In this document: one piece after another, positions 1-10,570 of the stretch
How positions within the stretch are numbered: the stretch's first letter is position 1
How the letters are laid out: the number at the start of each line of letters is the position of its first letter
NCBI RefSeq assembly: GCF_001884735.1
Contig: NZ_MJAP01000011.1
Location: forward strand, 1-64,000
Length of the DNA: 64,000 bases
From: Natronohydrobacter thiooxidans
Lineage (GTDB): Bacteria; Pseudomonadota; Alphaproteobacteria; Rhodobacterales; Rhodobacteraceae
Direction: 5' to 3'
Notes under the pieces: model-generated
Told to the model about the DNA's origin: nothing
The model's database searches: none
Seen by the model: only the letters and a program-made list of their open reading frames with translations
Program-made: the position numbers and the translations under genes

Positions 1-91
1 CCCTGTTTGGTCCGATTTGGTGCAGCCAGTTTCTTGCAGCAAGGATCTCTCGATCCGAACGCATATCGGTAAGAGGGTCCCACCATGAACA

Positions 92-2095
92 TCATGATCT
101 CGCCTCTCTTCTTTCATGGATATTTCTCGACCACCGCATCAACAAATGATCTGCCATCAACCCAAGAAACGCGACTGCAAATCCTAAAGTCAGCCCTTTG
201 CCCACATCGGTTGCCGATAGCGCACGCTGCATTTCCTGCCCCAGATCCTGCGTGCCGATAAATGCGGCGATGATCACCATGAACAAGGCAAACATGGCCG
301 ACTGGTTGAAGCCGATAAGAATCGTAGGGAAAGCGAGGGGCAAACGGATGTGGCGCAAGGCTTGCCACCATGTCGTCCCGTTCATCTGTCCTGCCTCGAG
401 AACTTCGGGCTCGATCCCGTTCAGACCTTCAATCGTGTAGCGCACGAGCGGAACACCGGCAAAGACCATGACTGCCGCAAGCACAGCCACATCCGAAACC
501 CCGAACAGCATCACGACAGGAATGAGATAGATGAAGCTTGGGAAGGTTTGCAGCGTATCACAGACCAACAGCATCCTACGCGCCCGCGTCGCATTGCCAG
601 CGCCCCAGACACTGAGCGGCAGACTAACCAAAGCAGCAAGACCGACCGCCGTAAGCACTGTATAGACAGTGATCATGGCGCGGTCCCACCACCCCGTCAT
701 CGCGATAGGGATCATGAACGCCAGGCAGATCAAGGCAGAGCGCCGCCCCCCAAGAGCCCAGCCCAGAGCTGCGACAGCGACAAGAATGGCCGTGAAAGGC
801 AACCAGAGTATGGCGTCACGAAATGGTATGAGCACCCATATGATCAGAAACCGCCGGATCGCCTCGGTCACAGGGGCCGCGAGGGTGAGAAACCAGTTGA
901 CCGACATGTCAATCACAGGTGCCATCGACAGGGCCTGACTGCGGGTCACTTCATGAAGATAGGGAATCACCTGCGCCACCAACCACGCAACGCTCGCGAA
1001 TCCAGCCCAGACAAGCCAGAGCCTATGGCGTGCCATCCAATGAGTGCCCGATTCGTGGTGAACCGGTTTTTTAGTCGCCCACGCCTTTGACAAGCGGTCC
1101 AGCGTGATAGCAATCAGGACAATCGTTATCCCTATCTCGAAGGCTGGTCCGATGCGCAAGGCCTGCAACATCTGCAACAGCCTTTGGCCAAGACCCGGCA
1201 TTCCGATGAATGAGGCCAGCACGACCATGGCAAGGCACTGCATGATGACCTGATTGACCCCGAGCAGCAACTCGGATCTGGCAGTTGGCAGCCTGACGCG
1301 GGTCAGCAAGGCCCATTGCGATGCACCGTTCATCTTGCCGGCTTCGACAACCTCTTCGGGAACCTTCCGCAATCCGAGCAATGTAAGCCGGATCATAGGC
1401 GGCACAGAAAAGATGATCGTTACCACTGCGCCTGCTTTTGGCCCGACGCCGATAAACACCACGACAGGGATCATATAGGCAAAATGAGGCATGGATTGCG
1501 CAATGTTCAGAAGCGGGTTCAAAGCGCGCTCAAACCATGACCAGCGCCATGCCGTCACGCCTGTGACCATACCGATCAGCACCGACAATGGTGCGGCGAC
1601 CACGATGACCGAAAGAGTTTCCATCGCCCAGCGCCACTGGCCCATGACGGCAATCCAGACCAGCGTCCCACCTGACAGGACCGCGAGCTTCCAGCCGCCC
1701 AGCGCGTAGCCCAGAATTGCAAAACTGATCGCAAGGACGCTCCACGGAATTGGACCGAGATGTGGCCAGCGGTTCCGCCCGTAGAGCAGATTTCCCGTGA
1801 CATCGAGACACCATTCGATCCCGTCAGCAATCGTCCGTGTGATAGAGAGCAAACCAAGATCGTAACGCAGGAAATCAAAAACCGCATTAATCCATGCTGC
1901 GAAGGGAAGGATCATCCAATCAGGCGGCCGTATCATTCCAACCGGTAAAAGTATTTTCCCGGCGGCCAGACACAGGGCCAGAACCAAAAGCACCTTCCAC
2001 CCCGACAGTTCCGCTGTCGCAATGGCAATTCCTCCGGTCCGAGGCGTGGGCGCAGGCTGCGAAAAGCCGGATGCGTCTGCTTTCAGATCCGACAT
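92..2095 (-). CDS. tmoW: TMAO/glycine-betaine ABC transporter, double-length permease (TmoW-like)
   Basis: Inner-membrane permease of a betaine-type importer. About 667 residues hold two tandem binding-protein-dependent permease modules, each with a coupling-loop EAG signature: VVEAGKMNGAS in the first half and VLEAGQMNGTT in the second. ProW-type permeases usually carry one module and dimerise, so the fusion is notable and matches the TMAO transporter TmoW of marine Rhodobacterales. The ATG at 2095 is preferred over the GTG at 2098 because GAGG lies 8 bases upstream; it shares one base (TGATG) with the tmoV stop, indicating translational coupling. It is last in the order tmoX-tmoV-tmoW. The transporter class is certain; TMAO rather than betaine or choline as substrate is inferred from architecture and from the neighbouring Tor sensory genes. 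Confidence 0.78.
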   Translation of the reverse strand: MSDLKADASGFSQPAPTPRTGGIAIATAELSGWKVLLVLALCLAAGKILLPVGMIRPPDWMILPFAAWINAVFDFLRYDLGLLSITRTIADGIEWCLDVTGNLLYGRNRWPHLGPIPWSVLAISFAILGYALGGWKLAVLSGGTLVWIAVMGQWRWAMETLSVIVVAAPLSVLIGMVTGVTAWRWSWFERALNPLLNIAQSMPHFAYMIPVVVFIGVGPKAGAVVTIIFSVPPMIRLTLLGLRKVPEEVVEAGKMNGASQWALLTRVRLPTARSELLLGVNQVIMQCLAMVVLASFIGMPGLGQRLLQMLQALRIGPAFEIGITIVLIAITLDRLSKAWATKKPVHHESGTHWMARHRLWLVWAGFASVAWLVAQVIPYLHEVTRSQALSMAPVIDMSVNWFLTLAAPVTEAIRRFLIIWVLIPFRDAILWLPFTAILVAVAALGWALGGRRSALICLAFMIPIAMTGWWDRAMITVYTVLTAVGLAALVSLPLSVWGAGNATRARRMLLVCDTLQTFPSFIYLIPVVMLFGVSDVAVLAAVMVFAGVPLVRYTIEGLNGIEPEVLEAGQMNGTTWWQALRHIRLPLAFPTILIGFNQSAMFALFMVIIAAFIGTQDLGQEMQRALSATDVGKGLTLGFAVAFLGLMADHLLMRWSRNIHERREARS

Positions 2096-3111
2096 CACTG
2101 TGCCTCGCCCAGCAAGAGATCAAGCGCTTGGGTTCGATTCAGCGATCCAATGATGTGTCCTTGGGAATCCGCAACCGGGATCAAGGCACGTGTCTCGGCG
2201 ACAAGCCTGCGGGAGAGTGCACGGATTGTCACATCTGATGCCACAGGCGCGCCCTCGACAATGCTGCCATTTAGCGGTGTGCACAGAGCGCCTGCGTGAA
2301 CCACCCGGGCCCGGTCAATGCCTTGCGTGAAGCGCGCCACATAGTCGGTCGCGGGCTGTAGAACAATCCGATCCGGTGTGTCACATTGTTCGATCGCACC
2401 ATTCTTCATGATTGCAATCCGGTCCGCCAAGCGCAAGGCTTCATCGAAATCATGTGTTATGAAGACGATCGTTCGGTCCGACAACTGCTTCAGGCGCAGG
2501 AATTCATCCTGCATCTCGCGTCTTATGAGCGGGTCCAGCGCCGAGAAAGGTTCATCCAGAAACCAGATATCTGGCTCAATCGCAAGGCTTCGCGCAATTC
2601 CGACGCGCTGTTGCTGCCCACCAGACAATTCGCGCGGATAGTAGTCCTCTCGTTCAGCCAGGCCCACCAGAGCGAGCACCTCGCGCGCGCGCGCGATCCT
2701 GGCGCTGCGGGACTGCCCGCGCATCTCCAGCGGAAAGGCGACATTTTCGAGGACAGTTCGATGGGGCAACAGCCCGAAGCTCTGGAACACCATCCCCATC
2801 TTTTCTCGCCGCAAAGCGATCAGATCGCGCTCGGACAACGACCCGATATCCTGCCCGTCGATCTTGATCACGCCGTCAGTCACGTCGACAAGGCGTGACA
2901 GGCAGCGCACCAACGTTGATTTGCCTGAGCCGGACAGTCCCATCACCACCAGCATTTCGCCGCGCTTCACCCGAAGGGTCACATCTCGTACTGCAACAAC
3001 ATGGCCATCCGAACCCGCCGAAGGCTCCTGTTTCAGCGTTCGTGCATGTGCAACCGGATTGGGTCCGAAGACTTTCCAGACATTGCAGCATTCGATAGCG
3101 GGTTCAGACAT
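2095..3111 (-). CDS. tmoV: TMAO/glycine-betaine ABC transporter ATPase (TmoV/ProV-like)
   Basis: Cytoplasmic ATPase that powers the importer. It has Walker A (GLSGSGKST), the Q-loop region (GMVFQSFGLLPH), the ABC signature (LSGGQQQRVGIARSLA), Walker B (IWFLDEPFSALD) and the switch histidine (FITHDFDEA). The C-terminal ~110 residues are CBS-like, as in ProV, where they sense ionic strength. An ATG at 3162 is also open, but the one at 3111 has AAGGAG about 8 bases upstream and starts the conserved part (MSEPAIECCNVWKVFG). It lies 107 bases after tmoX and overlaps tmoW by one base. ATPase role is very secure; substrate is as uncertain as for the permease. Confidence 0.85.
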   Translation of the reverse strand: MSEPAIECCNVWKVFGPNPVAHARTLKQEPSAGSDGHVVAVRDVTLRVKRGEMLVVMGLSGSGKSTLVRCLSRLVDVTDGVIKIDGQDIGSLSERDLIALRREKMGMVFQSFGLLPHRTVLENVAFPLEMRGQSRSARIARAREVLALVGLAEREDYYPRELSGGQQQRVGIARSLAIEPDIWFLDEPFSALDPLIRREMQDEFLRLKQLSDRTIVFITHDFDEALRLADRIAIMKNGAIEQCDTPDRIVLQPATDYVARFTQGIDRARVVHAGALCTPLNGSIVEGAPVASDVTIRALSRRLVAETRALIPVADSQGHIIGSLNRTQALDLLLGEAQ

Positions 3112-3136
3112 GGCGGACTCCTTTTGAATTTTTTCT

Positions 3137-3167
3137 TCTGTGTGGCAGAGCATGTTTGCCACACAGA
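3137..3167 (-). repeat. Intercistronic stem-loop between tmoX and tmoV
   Basis: Perfect 11-base inverted repeat, TCTGTGTGGCA (3137-3147) with TGCCACACAGA (3157-3167) and a 9-base loop. On the transcribed minus strand it is followed by an A-rich stretch, not a T-run, so it is not a classic terminator. Stem-loops just after the binding-protein gene of ABC operons often protect the upstream message from 3' decay and allow excess binding protein. That role here is inferred. Confidence 0.6.
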
Positions 3168-3218
3168 TAAGGCAGCATCAGGCAGGACGGGTGAACATGG
3201 GATCGATTGCGACCCCGC

Positions 3219-4305
<1,087 letters not shown>

Positions 4306-5010
4306 GTGAGCACAGAACGCGCGCATATCGTCCTGATTGAGGATGAACCCGTTACGCGTGAGGCTTTGGCAAGCTATCTTGAGGGCTTCGGTCACAGGGT
4401 CTCTGCATTCTCAGAGTCCGGGCCTGCAGAGAAATGTATGGAAGAAAATGGTGCGGATCTGCTCATTGTCGACATCAATCTGGCGGGCAAAGACGGGCTC
4501 GAGATAACCCGTGAGCAGAGGGTCAAATCCGAGATAGGGATCATTCTTCTGACCGGACGCACAGACGATATCGACCGTATCGTCGGCCTTGAGCTTGGCG
4601 CAGATGACTATGTGTGCAAGCCATTCAACCGGCGCGAACTTGCAGCGCGCGTGAAGAATTTGTTGCGACGCACCAGTGCAAGGCATGTCTCACCCCGGAA
4701 AATAATAAAATTCAAAGGCTTCTCGCTCGATGTATTTTCACGCCAGCTTATAGACCCTGCTGGCCAACCTCTGGCATTGACGCGTGCGGAGTTCGAGTTG
4801 CTGCGCTTATTGGCGAACTCGCCGGGTCAGGTCATGCACCGCGAGCGCCTAGCCACCTCGCTGCCGCATCGACATGACGACATCAGCCTACGCACAGTTG
4901 ATGTCCTGATCCGACGATTGCGCATGAAACTCGACGACGACCCGCGTGCGCCTGCCATTATCGGAACATCTCACGGCGAGGGATATTTTTTCATCCCTCA
5001 TCCGAACTAG
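4306..5010 (+). CDS. torR: OmpR-family response regulator (TorR-like)
   Basis: DNA-binding response regulator of 234 residues. The receiver domain (about 1-120) has the acidic pair (IEDEP), the phospho-acceptor aspartate in LLIVDINLAGKDG, the switch threonine in LLTGRTDD and the conserved lysine in YVCKPFN. The C-terminal winged helix (about 135-232) is of the Trans_reg_C type (LTRAEFELLRLLANSPGQV; DVLIRRLRMKLDDDP). Start is GTG with AGAGG 7 bases upstream. It faces torS tail to tail with a 20-base overlap and is divergent from tmoX. The neighbouring TorS-type kinase and TorT-type protein make TorR the best name. No torCAD reductase genes are in view, so the target may be the transporter. Confidence 0.82.
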   Translation: MSTERAHIVLIEDEPVTREALASYLEGFGHRVSAFSESGPAEKCMEENGADLLIVDINLAGKDGLEITREQRVKSEIGIILLTGRTDDIDRIVGLELGADDYVCKPFNRRELAARVKNLLRRTSARHVSPRKIIKFKGFSLDVFSRQLIDPAGQPLALTRAEFELLRLLANSPGQVMHRERLATSLPHRHDDISLRTVDVLIRRLRMKLDDDPRAPAIIGTSHGEGYFFIPHPN

Positions 5011-7966
5011 GGGCGGTCAAACTCTCGATATCCTGGTTCAGTTTTCTCCTCGCCGCTTCGGCAGCTGCAGGCAGCGCGGCCAGTATCTTTTTTATGGCCA
5101 CCATGTCTTGGCTTTCAGCTGCGCGGTTCAGATCGGCGATGAGGTCACGAAATGCGGGCAGATTAAAGTTATCTGCAGCCCCCTTCAGTTGATGAACAGC
5201 GCGTTGCAGCATCGCAATGCTCTCACTCTGCGCTGCATCCGTGACCGCACTGAGCGCTGGGTCGAGATTTGCCAAGAAAAGATGTGCCATTCGAATTGCC
5301 TTTTCTGGCCCAAGATCATTGGCAATTGTCTCAATGGCTGTCGGAGCCTTTGAAGACACAGTATCGTTGACTATACTGCTGTTCTGAAACTGAAAAATCG
5401 CCTCGGATTCTTGGAGCGTATACCGCAACGCTCTGACCAGGCCCTCAGGGGTGACCGGCTTGGGAATCATCGCGTTCATGCCCGCAGCTTTGCAGTTCTC
5501 CAGGTCACGGTCCTGAACATGTGCTGAAACACCAATGATCGGTATATCGGCTTGTGGCTGCGTCCCAAGTGATCTGATCTGACGCGTTGCCTCAAGCCCT
5601 GAAAAGTCAGGCAGGTTCACATCCATCAGCACAATGTCATAAACGCCCCGAGATGTGAACGCGACGGCATCAGCGCCGGTCGCAACCGTATCCCAATCAC
5701 ACCCGGCAGCATCAAGGAAGCTCTCCATAACCTTCTGGTTTACAACATTATCCTCTACAATCAAAAATCTTAGTGGCCGACTGATGCCCAAACTTTCAGC
5801 AATCACGAACTCGTGAAAACTGGGGTCATCCAAGGCATCCAGTGTCGGACTGTTCCTTGCCGCCTCTTCAAGTGACATCGTGATCTGAAAAGTGCTGCCC
5901 TTTCCTGGCTCGCTGCTGACAGTAATCTCGGCATCGATCATTTCCGCCAGACGCTTGCAAATCGTAAGGCCAAGCCCCGTGCCACCAAACTTATGCGCCG
6001 TGTCAAGGTCTTCCTGACTGAAAGGCTCAAAAATCCGATCTTGCGCATCGTGGCTTATACCATGGCCCGTATCAATAACGCGCAGGCAGACATCGAAGCG
6101 CCCAGAATCATTTGTATCATTTCGCCGAACACAATCCGCAACGAGTGTAACCCCCCCGTTTTCGGTGAACTTGATGGCATTTGAAACCAGATTGAACAGG
6201 ATTTGTCGAAGTTTGCCGGCATCCCCAAACATGGGCGGCATAGCTGCAGCATTTCCCTCTAGCAGAAGCGATAAACCCTTCTCTTCCGCAACCGGCGTCA
6301 TCAGCAAGATGATATCACTCATCAGGGCATTGAGATGAAACGGCGTGCGCTCCACCTCAACAACACCAGCATCCAGCTTGAGCATGTCAAGCAGGCTGTT
6401 GAGGATATCCATTAAACCGTTGCCTGAGGCGATGGCAGCGCGCAACCAGGACTTCTGCCGGGCGGTCAGCGCGTCGCGCGAGAGACTGCGCAGCATTCCC
6501 AGAACCCCGTTCATAGGTGTGCGGATTTCGTGGCTCATGACGGCGAGAAATTCGGATTTGGCGCGATCAGCAGCCTCGGCGCGCGCGCGCGCGGCATCGT
6601 GGGCTTCGACCTCTTGGCGAAGCTGGTTGGTCTGCTCATCGACCAACTGCTGCAATTCATTCCGATGCCTCCACAGTTCTTGGAGCATCCGTTCGCGATC
6701 TGCCTCGAGCTTGCGGTTGACGTCCGCCTGACGTCGGAAAACGCCAACTGCACTCTCCAGTCGCGATACTTCGTCACCGACCGGAAAGGCAATCTCAGCA
6801 CTCCCTGAGCCCTCAGCCAGTGACAGCATGTCGCCGGTAAGTGCATCCAGCCTCCGCGAGAGGCTGCGATATACATAGAGCCACATGACAAGCACGGACA
6901 GGACCACCGATAAGGTGGCGCCCCACGCATAAAGCAGTTGCATGTTGGCGATACTGGCCTTTGCAGTCACACCCGCGAATGCGGCGCGGCCTTCAATCTG
7001 GTCGGCCAATTGTTCTGCCTGCAGATCAAGTATGTTGGCGGCCGCGCGCAGCGCATTCTGCGCTTCATCGAGTCGCGGCTGAATTTCCAGCACCGCGCGC
7101 GCCGCCTCGAATAGACTATCGGCCATTGGCGGCCCTTCACTTGCAGAATAGATTGACGAAACAAGCGTCCTAGCCTGCCGTGCCCTGCTGGGATCCTGAA
7201 TGTTCAGGATGCGGCGGATCACGATTTCTGTTCTGCGCTGAACTTCGGTATGCACAAACAACAGATCGTCAATATCGGTCAAGGTCGGCAGCCGACTCAG
7301 TAGTAACCCGATCTCGGCAGCATGTGATCGCAGATCGAGCATAAGACGAAACTGGAACAGATCCACCTCGATCAGTCTGTCCAACATTTCAAACCGGGTT
7401 TCGCGCATCATCTCACCGGAGTCAAAATCATAGAGATGAACCGCTATTGCGACCGCGCTCGTCTCTGCATTTGCGACCAGTGTGTCGGCAATCTCCAGCA
7501 GTTCGGTCGTGGCCTGCAATGCTCCATTAAGCATCTGCTCGCGGCGCGCCAGAGCATCAAGTCGCAATCGTACCAACTTGTCGATCGCCTCGATATTCTT
7601 GCGTAATTCCTTCTCGGCGTTCATCAGCGCTACGGGCGCTTCACCGCCGGATTGCGCATAACTGGACAATAGATCGGACAAGCCATCCACCTGCTGTCGC
7701 AGATTTCTGGCCAGTTGATTGCGACCTGCCTCTGTTGTCACCGCTGCCATCTCAGGTGCGATCGAGACGGCCCTGCTCGTGTAACGGACAATACCTCGTA
7801 CGAGCGAGATCGCCGGAATCGCCTCATCGACAACCACAGTCTGGTTATGCGCCACATCACGCAGTTCGAACCAGCCAAGGGCTCCCATGACGATAGGTGC
7901 GCCAGTAATCAACATGAATGCTACCAGCAACTTTCGTCCAAGACTGACCGTCCGTTGATTTGACAT
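4991..7966 (-). CDS. torS: Hybrid sensor histidine kinase, TorS-like
   Basis: Inner-membrane hybrid kinase of about 991 residues. In order: N-terminal membrane segment (LLVAFMLITGAPIVMGALGW), a ~290-residue helical periplasmic sensor, second membrane segment near residue 350, HAMP, a coiled-coil linker, HisKA (AVMSHEIRTPMNGVLG), HATPase (N-box NLVSNAIKFTENGG; FGGTGLGLTICKRLAEM), receiver (LRFLIVEDNVVN; aspartate in IVLMDVNLPDF) and Hpt (VHQLKGAADNFNLPAF). This is the TorS layout for a His-Asp-His relay to TorR. The in-frame GTG at 7975 is an alternative start. It is convergent with torR and divergent from torT, so all three partners sit together but in separate transcription units. Confidence 0.85.
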   Translation of the reverse strand: MSNQRTVSLGRKLLVAFMLITGAPIVMGALGWFELRDVAHNQTVVVDEAIPAISLVRGIVRYTSRAVSIAPEMAAVTTEAGRNQLARNLRQQVDGLSDLLSSYAQSGGEAPVALMNAEKELRKNIEAIDKLVRLRLDALARREQMLNGALQATTELLEIADTLVANAETSAVAIAVHLYDFDSGEMMRETRFEMLDRLIEVDLFQFRLMLDLRSHAAEIGLLLSRLPTLTDIDDLLFVHTEVQRRTEIVIRRILNIQDPSRARQARTLVSSIYSASEGPPMADSLFEAARAVLEIQPRLDEAQNALRAAANILDLQAEQLADQIEGRAAFAGVTAKASIANMQLLYAWGATLSVVLSVLVMWLYVYRSLSRRLDALTGDMLSLAEGSGSAEIAFPVGDEVSRLESAVGVFRRQADVNRKLEADRERMLQELWRHRNELQQLVDEQTNQLRQEVEAHDAARARAEAADRAKSEFLAVMSHEIRTPMNGVLGMLRSLSRDALTARQKSWLRAAIASGNGLMDILNSLLDMLKLDAGVVEVERTPFHLNALMSDIILLMTPVAEEKGLSLLLEGNAAAMPPMFGDAGKLRQILFNLVSNAIKFTENGGVTLVADCVRRNDTNDSGRFDVCLRVIDTGHGISHDAQDRIFEPFSQEDLDTAHKFGGTGLGLTICKRLAEMIDAEITVSSEPGKGSTFQITMSLEEAARNSPTLDALDDPSFHEFVIAESLGISRPLRFLIVEDNVVNQKVMESFLDAAGCDWDTVATGADAVAFTSRGVYDIVLMDVNLPDFSGLEATRQIRSLGTQPQADIPIIGVSAHVQDRDLENCKAAGMNAMIPKPVTPEGLVRALRYTLQESEAIFQFQNSSIVNDTVSSKAPTAIETIANDLGPEKAIRMAHLFLANLDPALSAVTDAAQSESIAMLQRAVHQLKGAADNFNLPAFRDLIADLNRAAESQDMVAIKKILAALPAAAEAARRKLNQDIESLTAPSSDEG

Positions 7967-7991
7967 TTCATTCACTCACGATGACAGTGCA

Positions 7992-9110
7992 GTGGGTAAA
8001 CCAGCGGAGATAGCGTTGAGCATAGCCAGATGCAGCTTGGGTGTGTTTGCCGTCCTGATGGCCATAATCGGGCAATCAATAGCGTGGGCGAGCGATGACT
8101 TATGGCTACTGGAACGTCCAGCAATCCGCAGTGATGGTAGGACGCAGACCGTTCCGTTTGAGTACCAGCCCTTGTCTCGGGCCCAAAAGGCATGGAATCT
8201 CTGCATATTGTATCCGCATCTCAAAGACGATTACTGGCTGAGCGTAAATTACGGTATGTATGTAGAGGCCAAACGTCTAGGCGTATCCTTCATCTTGAAC
8301 GAAGCAGGCGGTTACCCCAACGAGACGCGTCAGATGGAGCAATTGATCCATTGCGCACAGTCAGATGCAGATGCGATTGTTCTAGGAACAGTCACCTTTG
8401 ATGGACATCTTGCGGAGGTCCAGCAGGCTTCAAAGAGAAAGCCGATTATTGCGGTCGTGAATGACATTGATGCAGAGGGCATTGTGGCAAAATCCGCAGT
8501 GTCGTGGATTGAGATGGGTGCCGCAGCCGGGCGGTTTCTGGCTGAGCGTCATCCAGCGGGCGCACCGGAAGCTGGCGTTGCGTGGTTTCCCGGACCATCC
8601 GGAGCAGGATGGGTGGATTTCATAGATCAGGGCTTCCGCCAAGCTATCGCCGAAAGCTCGGTCAAAATACATGGTACCTATCACGGTGACACGGGACGTG
8701 AGGAGCAAATCCTTCTCGTGGAGCAGGCGCTGGGGGAAAATTCGTCTGTTAATTATCTCGTGGGGAGCGGCCCGATGGCTGAGGTCGCCGTGTCGATTTT
8801 GCGCGCTCGGGGTCTCACAAACGAGATCGGCATCGTCTCGACATACATGAGCCACGGTGTTTTTCGTGCCCTGCAACGGGGTCGGATACTGGCTGCGCCT
8901 ACCGACTTTGCAGTCTTGCAGGGAAGGTTAGCCATCGAGATGTCTGTACGTGCATTGGAAAAGAACCTGAAAGTGCCCGTAGCAGGTCCAGCGATCATAT
9001 TAATGACACCGGAGAACATCGGGAAAATGAGAAGCGAAGACTCACTGGCTCCAGCAGCGTTCACCCCAGTCTTTGCATGGCAGGGCGCGCGTTCAGAATA
9101 CTCTCGATAA
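7992..9110 (+). CDS. torT: TorT-like periplasmic binding protein of the TMAO sensory system
   Basis: Periplasmic protein of 372 residues from the ribose-binding/LacI-like fold, with an N-terminal signal (ARCSLGVFAVLMAIIGQSIAWA). Typical fold segments are the opening strand followed by YGMYVEAKRLGVSFILNEAGG, DADAIVLGTVTFDG and NYLVGSGPMAEVA. In enterobacteria TorT binds TMAO and docks on the TorS sensor domain. The start is a GTG at 7992; no strong ribosome site is visible and a slightly different start is possible. It is divergent from torS with only 25 bases between starts, so the promoters must overlap coding or leader sequence. Name rests on fold plus context. Confidence 0.75.
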   Translation: MGKPAEIALSIARCSLGVFAVLMAIIGQSIAWASDDLWLLERPAIRSDGRTQTVPFEYQPLSRAQKAWNLCILYPHLKDDYWLSVNYGMYVEAKRLGVSFILNEAGGYPNETRQMEQLIHCAQSDADAIVLGTVTFDGHLAEVQQASKRKPIIAVVNDIDAEGIVAKSAVSWIEMGAAAGRFLAERHPAGAPEAGVAWFPGPSGAGWVDFIDQGFRQAIAESSVKIHGTYHGDTGREEQILLVEQALGENSSVNYLVGSGPMAEVAVSILRARGLTNEIGIVSTYMSHGVFRALQRGRILAAPTDFAVLQGRLAIEMSVRALEKNLKVPVAGPAIILMTPENIGKMRSEDSLAPAAFTPVFAWQGARSEYSR

Positions 9111-9446
9111 ACGCCCTCACATGGCATTTAGGCTACTGAAGGCGAACCAGCCGACAGCACCTGCGGCACCTCAAGCTGGCCGAGTGTCCGCCTTCTGGTG
9201 GGTGATCATGTGCAAGCCCTGCAAGCGGGGCCGGGCTGCTGCAGCTTTGCTCTGAGCCCGACCGCGCCTGCTCCCTGCCCCAAGGCGCGGCGAAGACTGT
9301 CTCATGCTGACCCAGCCCCTCGGCCCACGGGGGCATGGTCGCATGCACGGCCAGGTCTCAGCCCTGCGGGGCTGCATCCCTCTTGCAAGGCGGGCGGTGG
9401 ACCTCGAGCTTCGTGGCTGGTGCTGCGCGCGCCCCGCGCATTGTCT
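9111..9446. other. GC-rich non-coding stretch at the tor / conjugation-gene junction
   Basis: 336 bases between torT and a small membrane-protein gene. Long frames are open in several directions but have no recognisable protein character, no good ribosome sites, and are rich in low-complexity Pro/Arg/Ala. It separates metabolic genes from conjugation genes and could contain a recombination junction, but no obvious direct or inverted repeat marks one. Confidence 0.4.
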
Positions 9447-9842
9447 TCAACTGGCGGTGTCGGACGGCGCGTCTCGCTTGAGTTTCGGCTCCGATCGCAG
9501 CTTTGCGATCTGCGGGGCGGCACCACCGATCATGACGTGCTGATGCTTGATCGTGAGCTCCAGCGTCATGCGCGAATTATCGGCCATGTCGAGCACCGCC
9601 TGAGACACTTGTATCGCGGCAATTTCCCCGAGACCCAGAAATGCGGCGAACAAGGCCAACCACATCACGGTTGATCTTGGCAGGTGTACGAATGGAGCGA
9701 TGGCCCCTCTGCTGTCCTGGCCGGACAAGAATGCTGCGATGAAGATCACCACTGCGACCACAATCTGCAAGATGCAAAGCACTGTCAATATCTCGAAGTA
9801 AAACCGGGCTGTTGAATACTTCGGGCGTGGTAGATCGCTCAC
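9447..9842 (-). CDS. Small two-helix membrane protein of unknown function
   Basis: About 131 residues with two predicted membrane segments (FEILTVLCILQIVVAVVIFI and TVMWLALFAAFLGLGEIAAI), then a polar charged C-terminal tail. I do not recognise the family. The GTG at 9842 is chosen because AAGGA lies about 8 bases upstream; the longer frame needs a TTG start with no ribosome site. It lies 128 bases downstream of the VirC2-like gene on the same strand and may end that operon, which would suggest a membrane role in the conjugation or maintenance backbone. That role is inference. Confidence 0.6.
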   Translation of the reverse strand: MSDLPRPKYSTARFYFEILTVLCILQIVVAVVIFIAAFLSGQDSRGAIAPFVHLPRSTVMWLALFAAFLGLGEIAAIQVSQAVLDMADNSRMTLELTIKHQHVMIGGAAPQIAKLRSEPKLKRDAPSDTAS

Positions 9843-9970
9843 GTTTGCGTTCCTTCTCAAGGTTGTTTTCCTGAGGAGCAATTTGATCCCGGATAAAACT
9901 TGGGCGGTTGCTCAGCGCCGAGGCGTGGCAACAGCGCGCGAGAGAACCTCCCGCGCGCTCGCCAGCGGCC

Positions 9971-10570
9971 TCAAACCTCGCCCTCGACCCTGGCGATGGC
10001 CTTGTCCAGAGCGTCGATCCACTGGCGCTGGATCTGGCCTGCGACCAGTTCGGATGGTTTCAGCGCCCCGAAATCCCGCGCGTCTCGGGAAATGTCGGCG
10101 AGCAGCGATGCGGGCAATTTGATGCGCTTGCGATGCACATGCGCACGCCACCAGATGTAGGGCTCGGGCTTTTGATAGTGCGGCACGAAGACAAGGGCGT
10201 CGTTGAACTGCTGCCACGCCAAGCGGAACAGGATCGCGATCTCCACACCCTGCGCCCGCAAGGCGTGGAGGCACTCTGCATGGCGCTGCAGGGGATGCAG
10301 CGCGAGCCAAATGGTAACGGCGTCGTCGCAAGGGGCAAGACCGGCTGCGACGGGATCTTTTTCCCGCGCCTGCCGCAGGGCCGTGCTTTTGCGCGGGGCA
10401 GGCCTGTCGAGGGTGCCAGCGGCTAAAGGCATTGCCACCCCACTCTCTTCCCGGGCCTTCTCTTTTGGGAGCGCGTCAATCGGTTCTGGCGCGCTCAGGG
10501 GCTTGATGGCCCTGCCCATCTCGGGATCAACCCCGCGGACAGTGAGCATGGGGCGACTGCGATCAGGCAT
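9971..10570 (-). CDS. VirC2-like conjugation accessory protein
   Basis: 199 residues. The N-terminal third is basic, proline-rich and probably disordered. The folded C-terminal part (about 85-199; FRLAWQQFNDALVFVPHY, then HRKRIKLPASLLADI) fits a ribbon-helix-helix style DNA-binding fold, in which a basic strand precedes two helices. The start codon overlaps the end of the upstream ParA/VirC1-like gene by 8 bases (ATGCCTGA), so the two are co-translated. In Agrobacterium virC1 is followed by virC2 (about 202 residues), which binds the overdrive sequence next to the relaxase target. Same order, size and position beside the oriT-like region support a VirC2-like call, but similarity was not measured. 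Confidence 0.5.
   Translation of the reverse strand: MPDRSRPMLTVRGVDPEMGRAIKPLSAPEPIDALPKEKAREESGVAMPLAAGTLDRPAPRKSTALRQAREKDPVAAGLAPCDDAVTIWLALHPLQRHAECLHALRAQGVEIAILFRLAWQQFNDALVFVPHYQKPEPYIWWRAHVHRKRIKLPASLLADISRDARDFGALKPSELVAGQIQRQWIDALDKAIARVEGEV

Noticed and set aside
350..1090. Long plus-strand frame inside tmoW
   Set aside because: Shadow of a high-GC permease gene; rich in Arg, His and Pro, no domain.
2131..2150. TTCGATTC-like tRNA arm
   Set aside because: Lies inside the ATPase coding sequence and no cloverleaf can be built around it.
9198..9674. Long plus-strand frame of 158 codons upstream of the small membrane-protein gene
   Set aside because: Low-complexity Pro/Arg/Ala content, no ribosome site, and it runs antisense through a better-supported gene.
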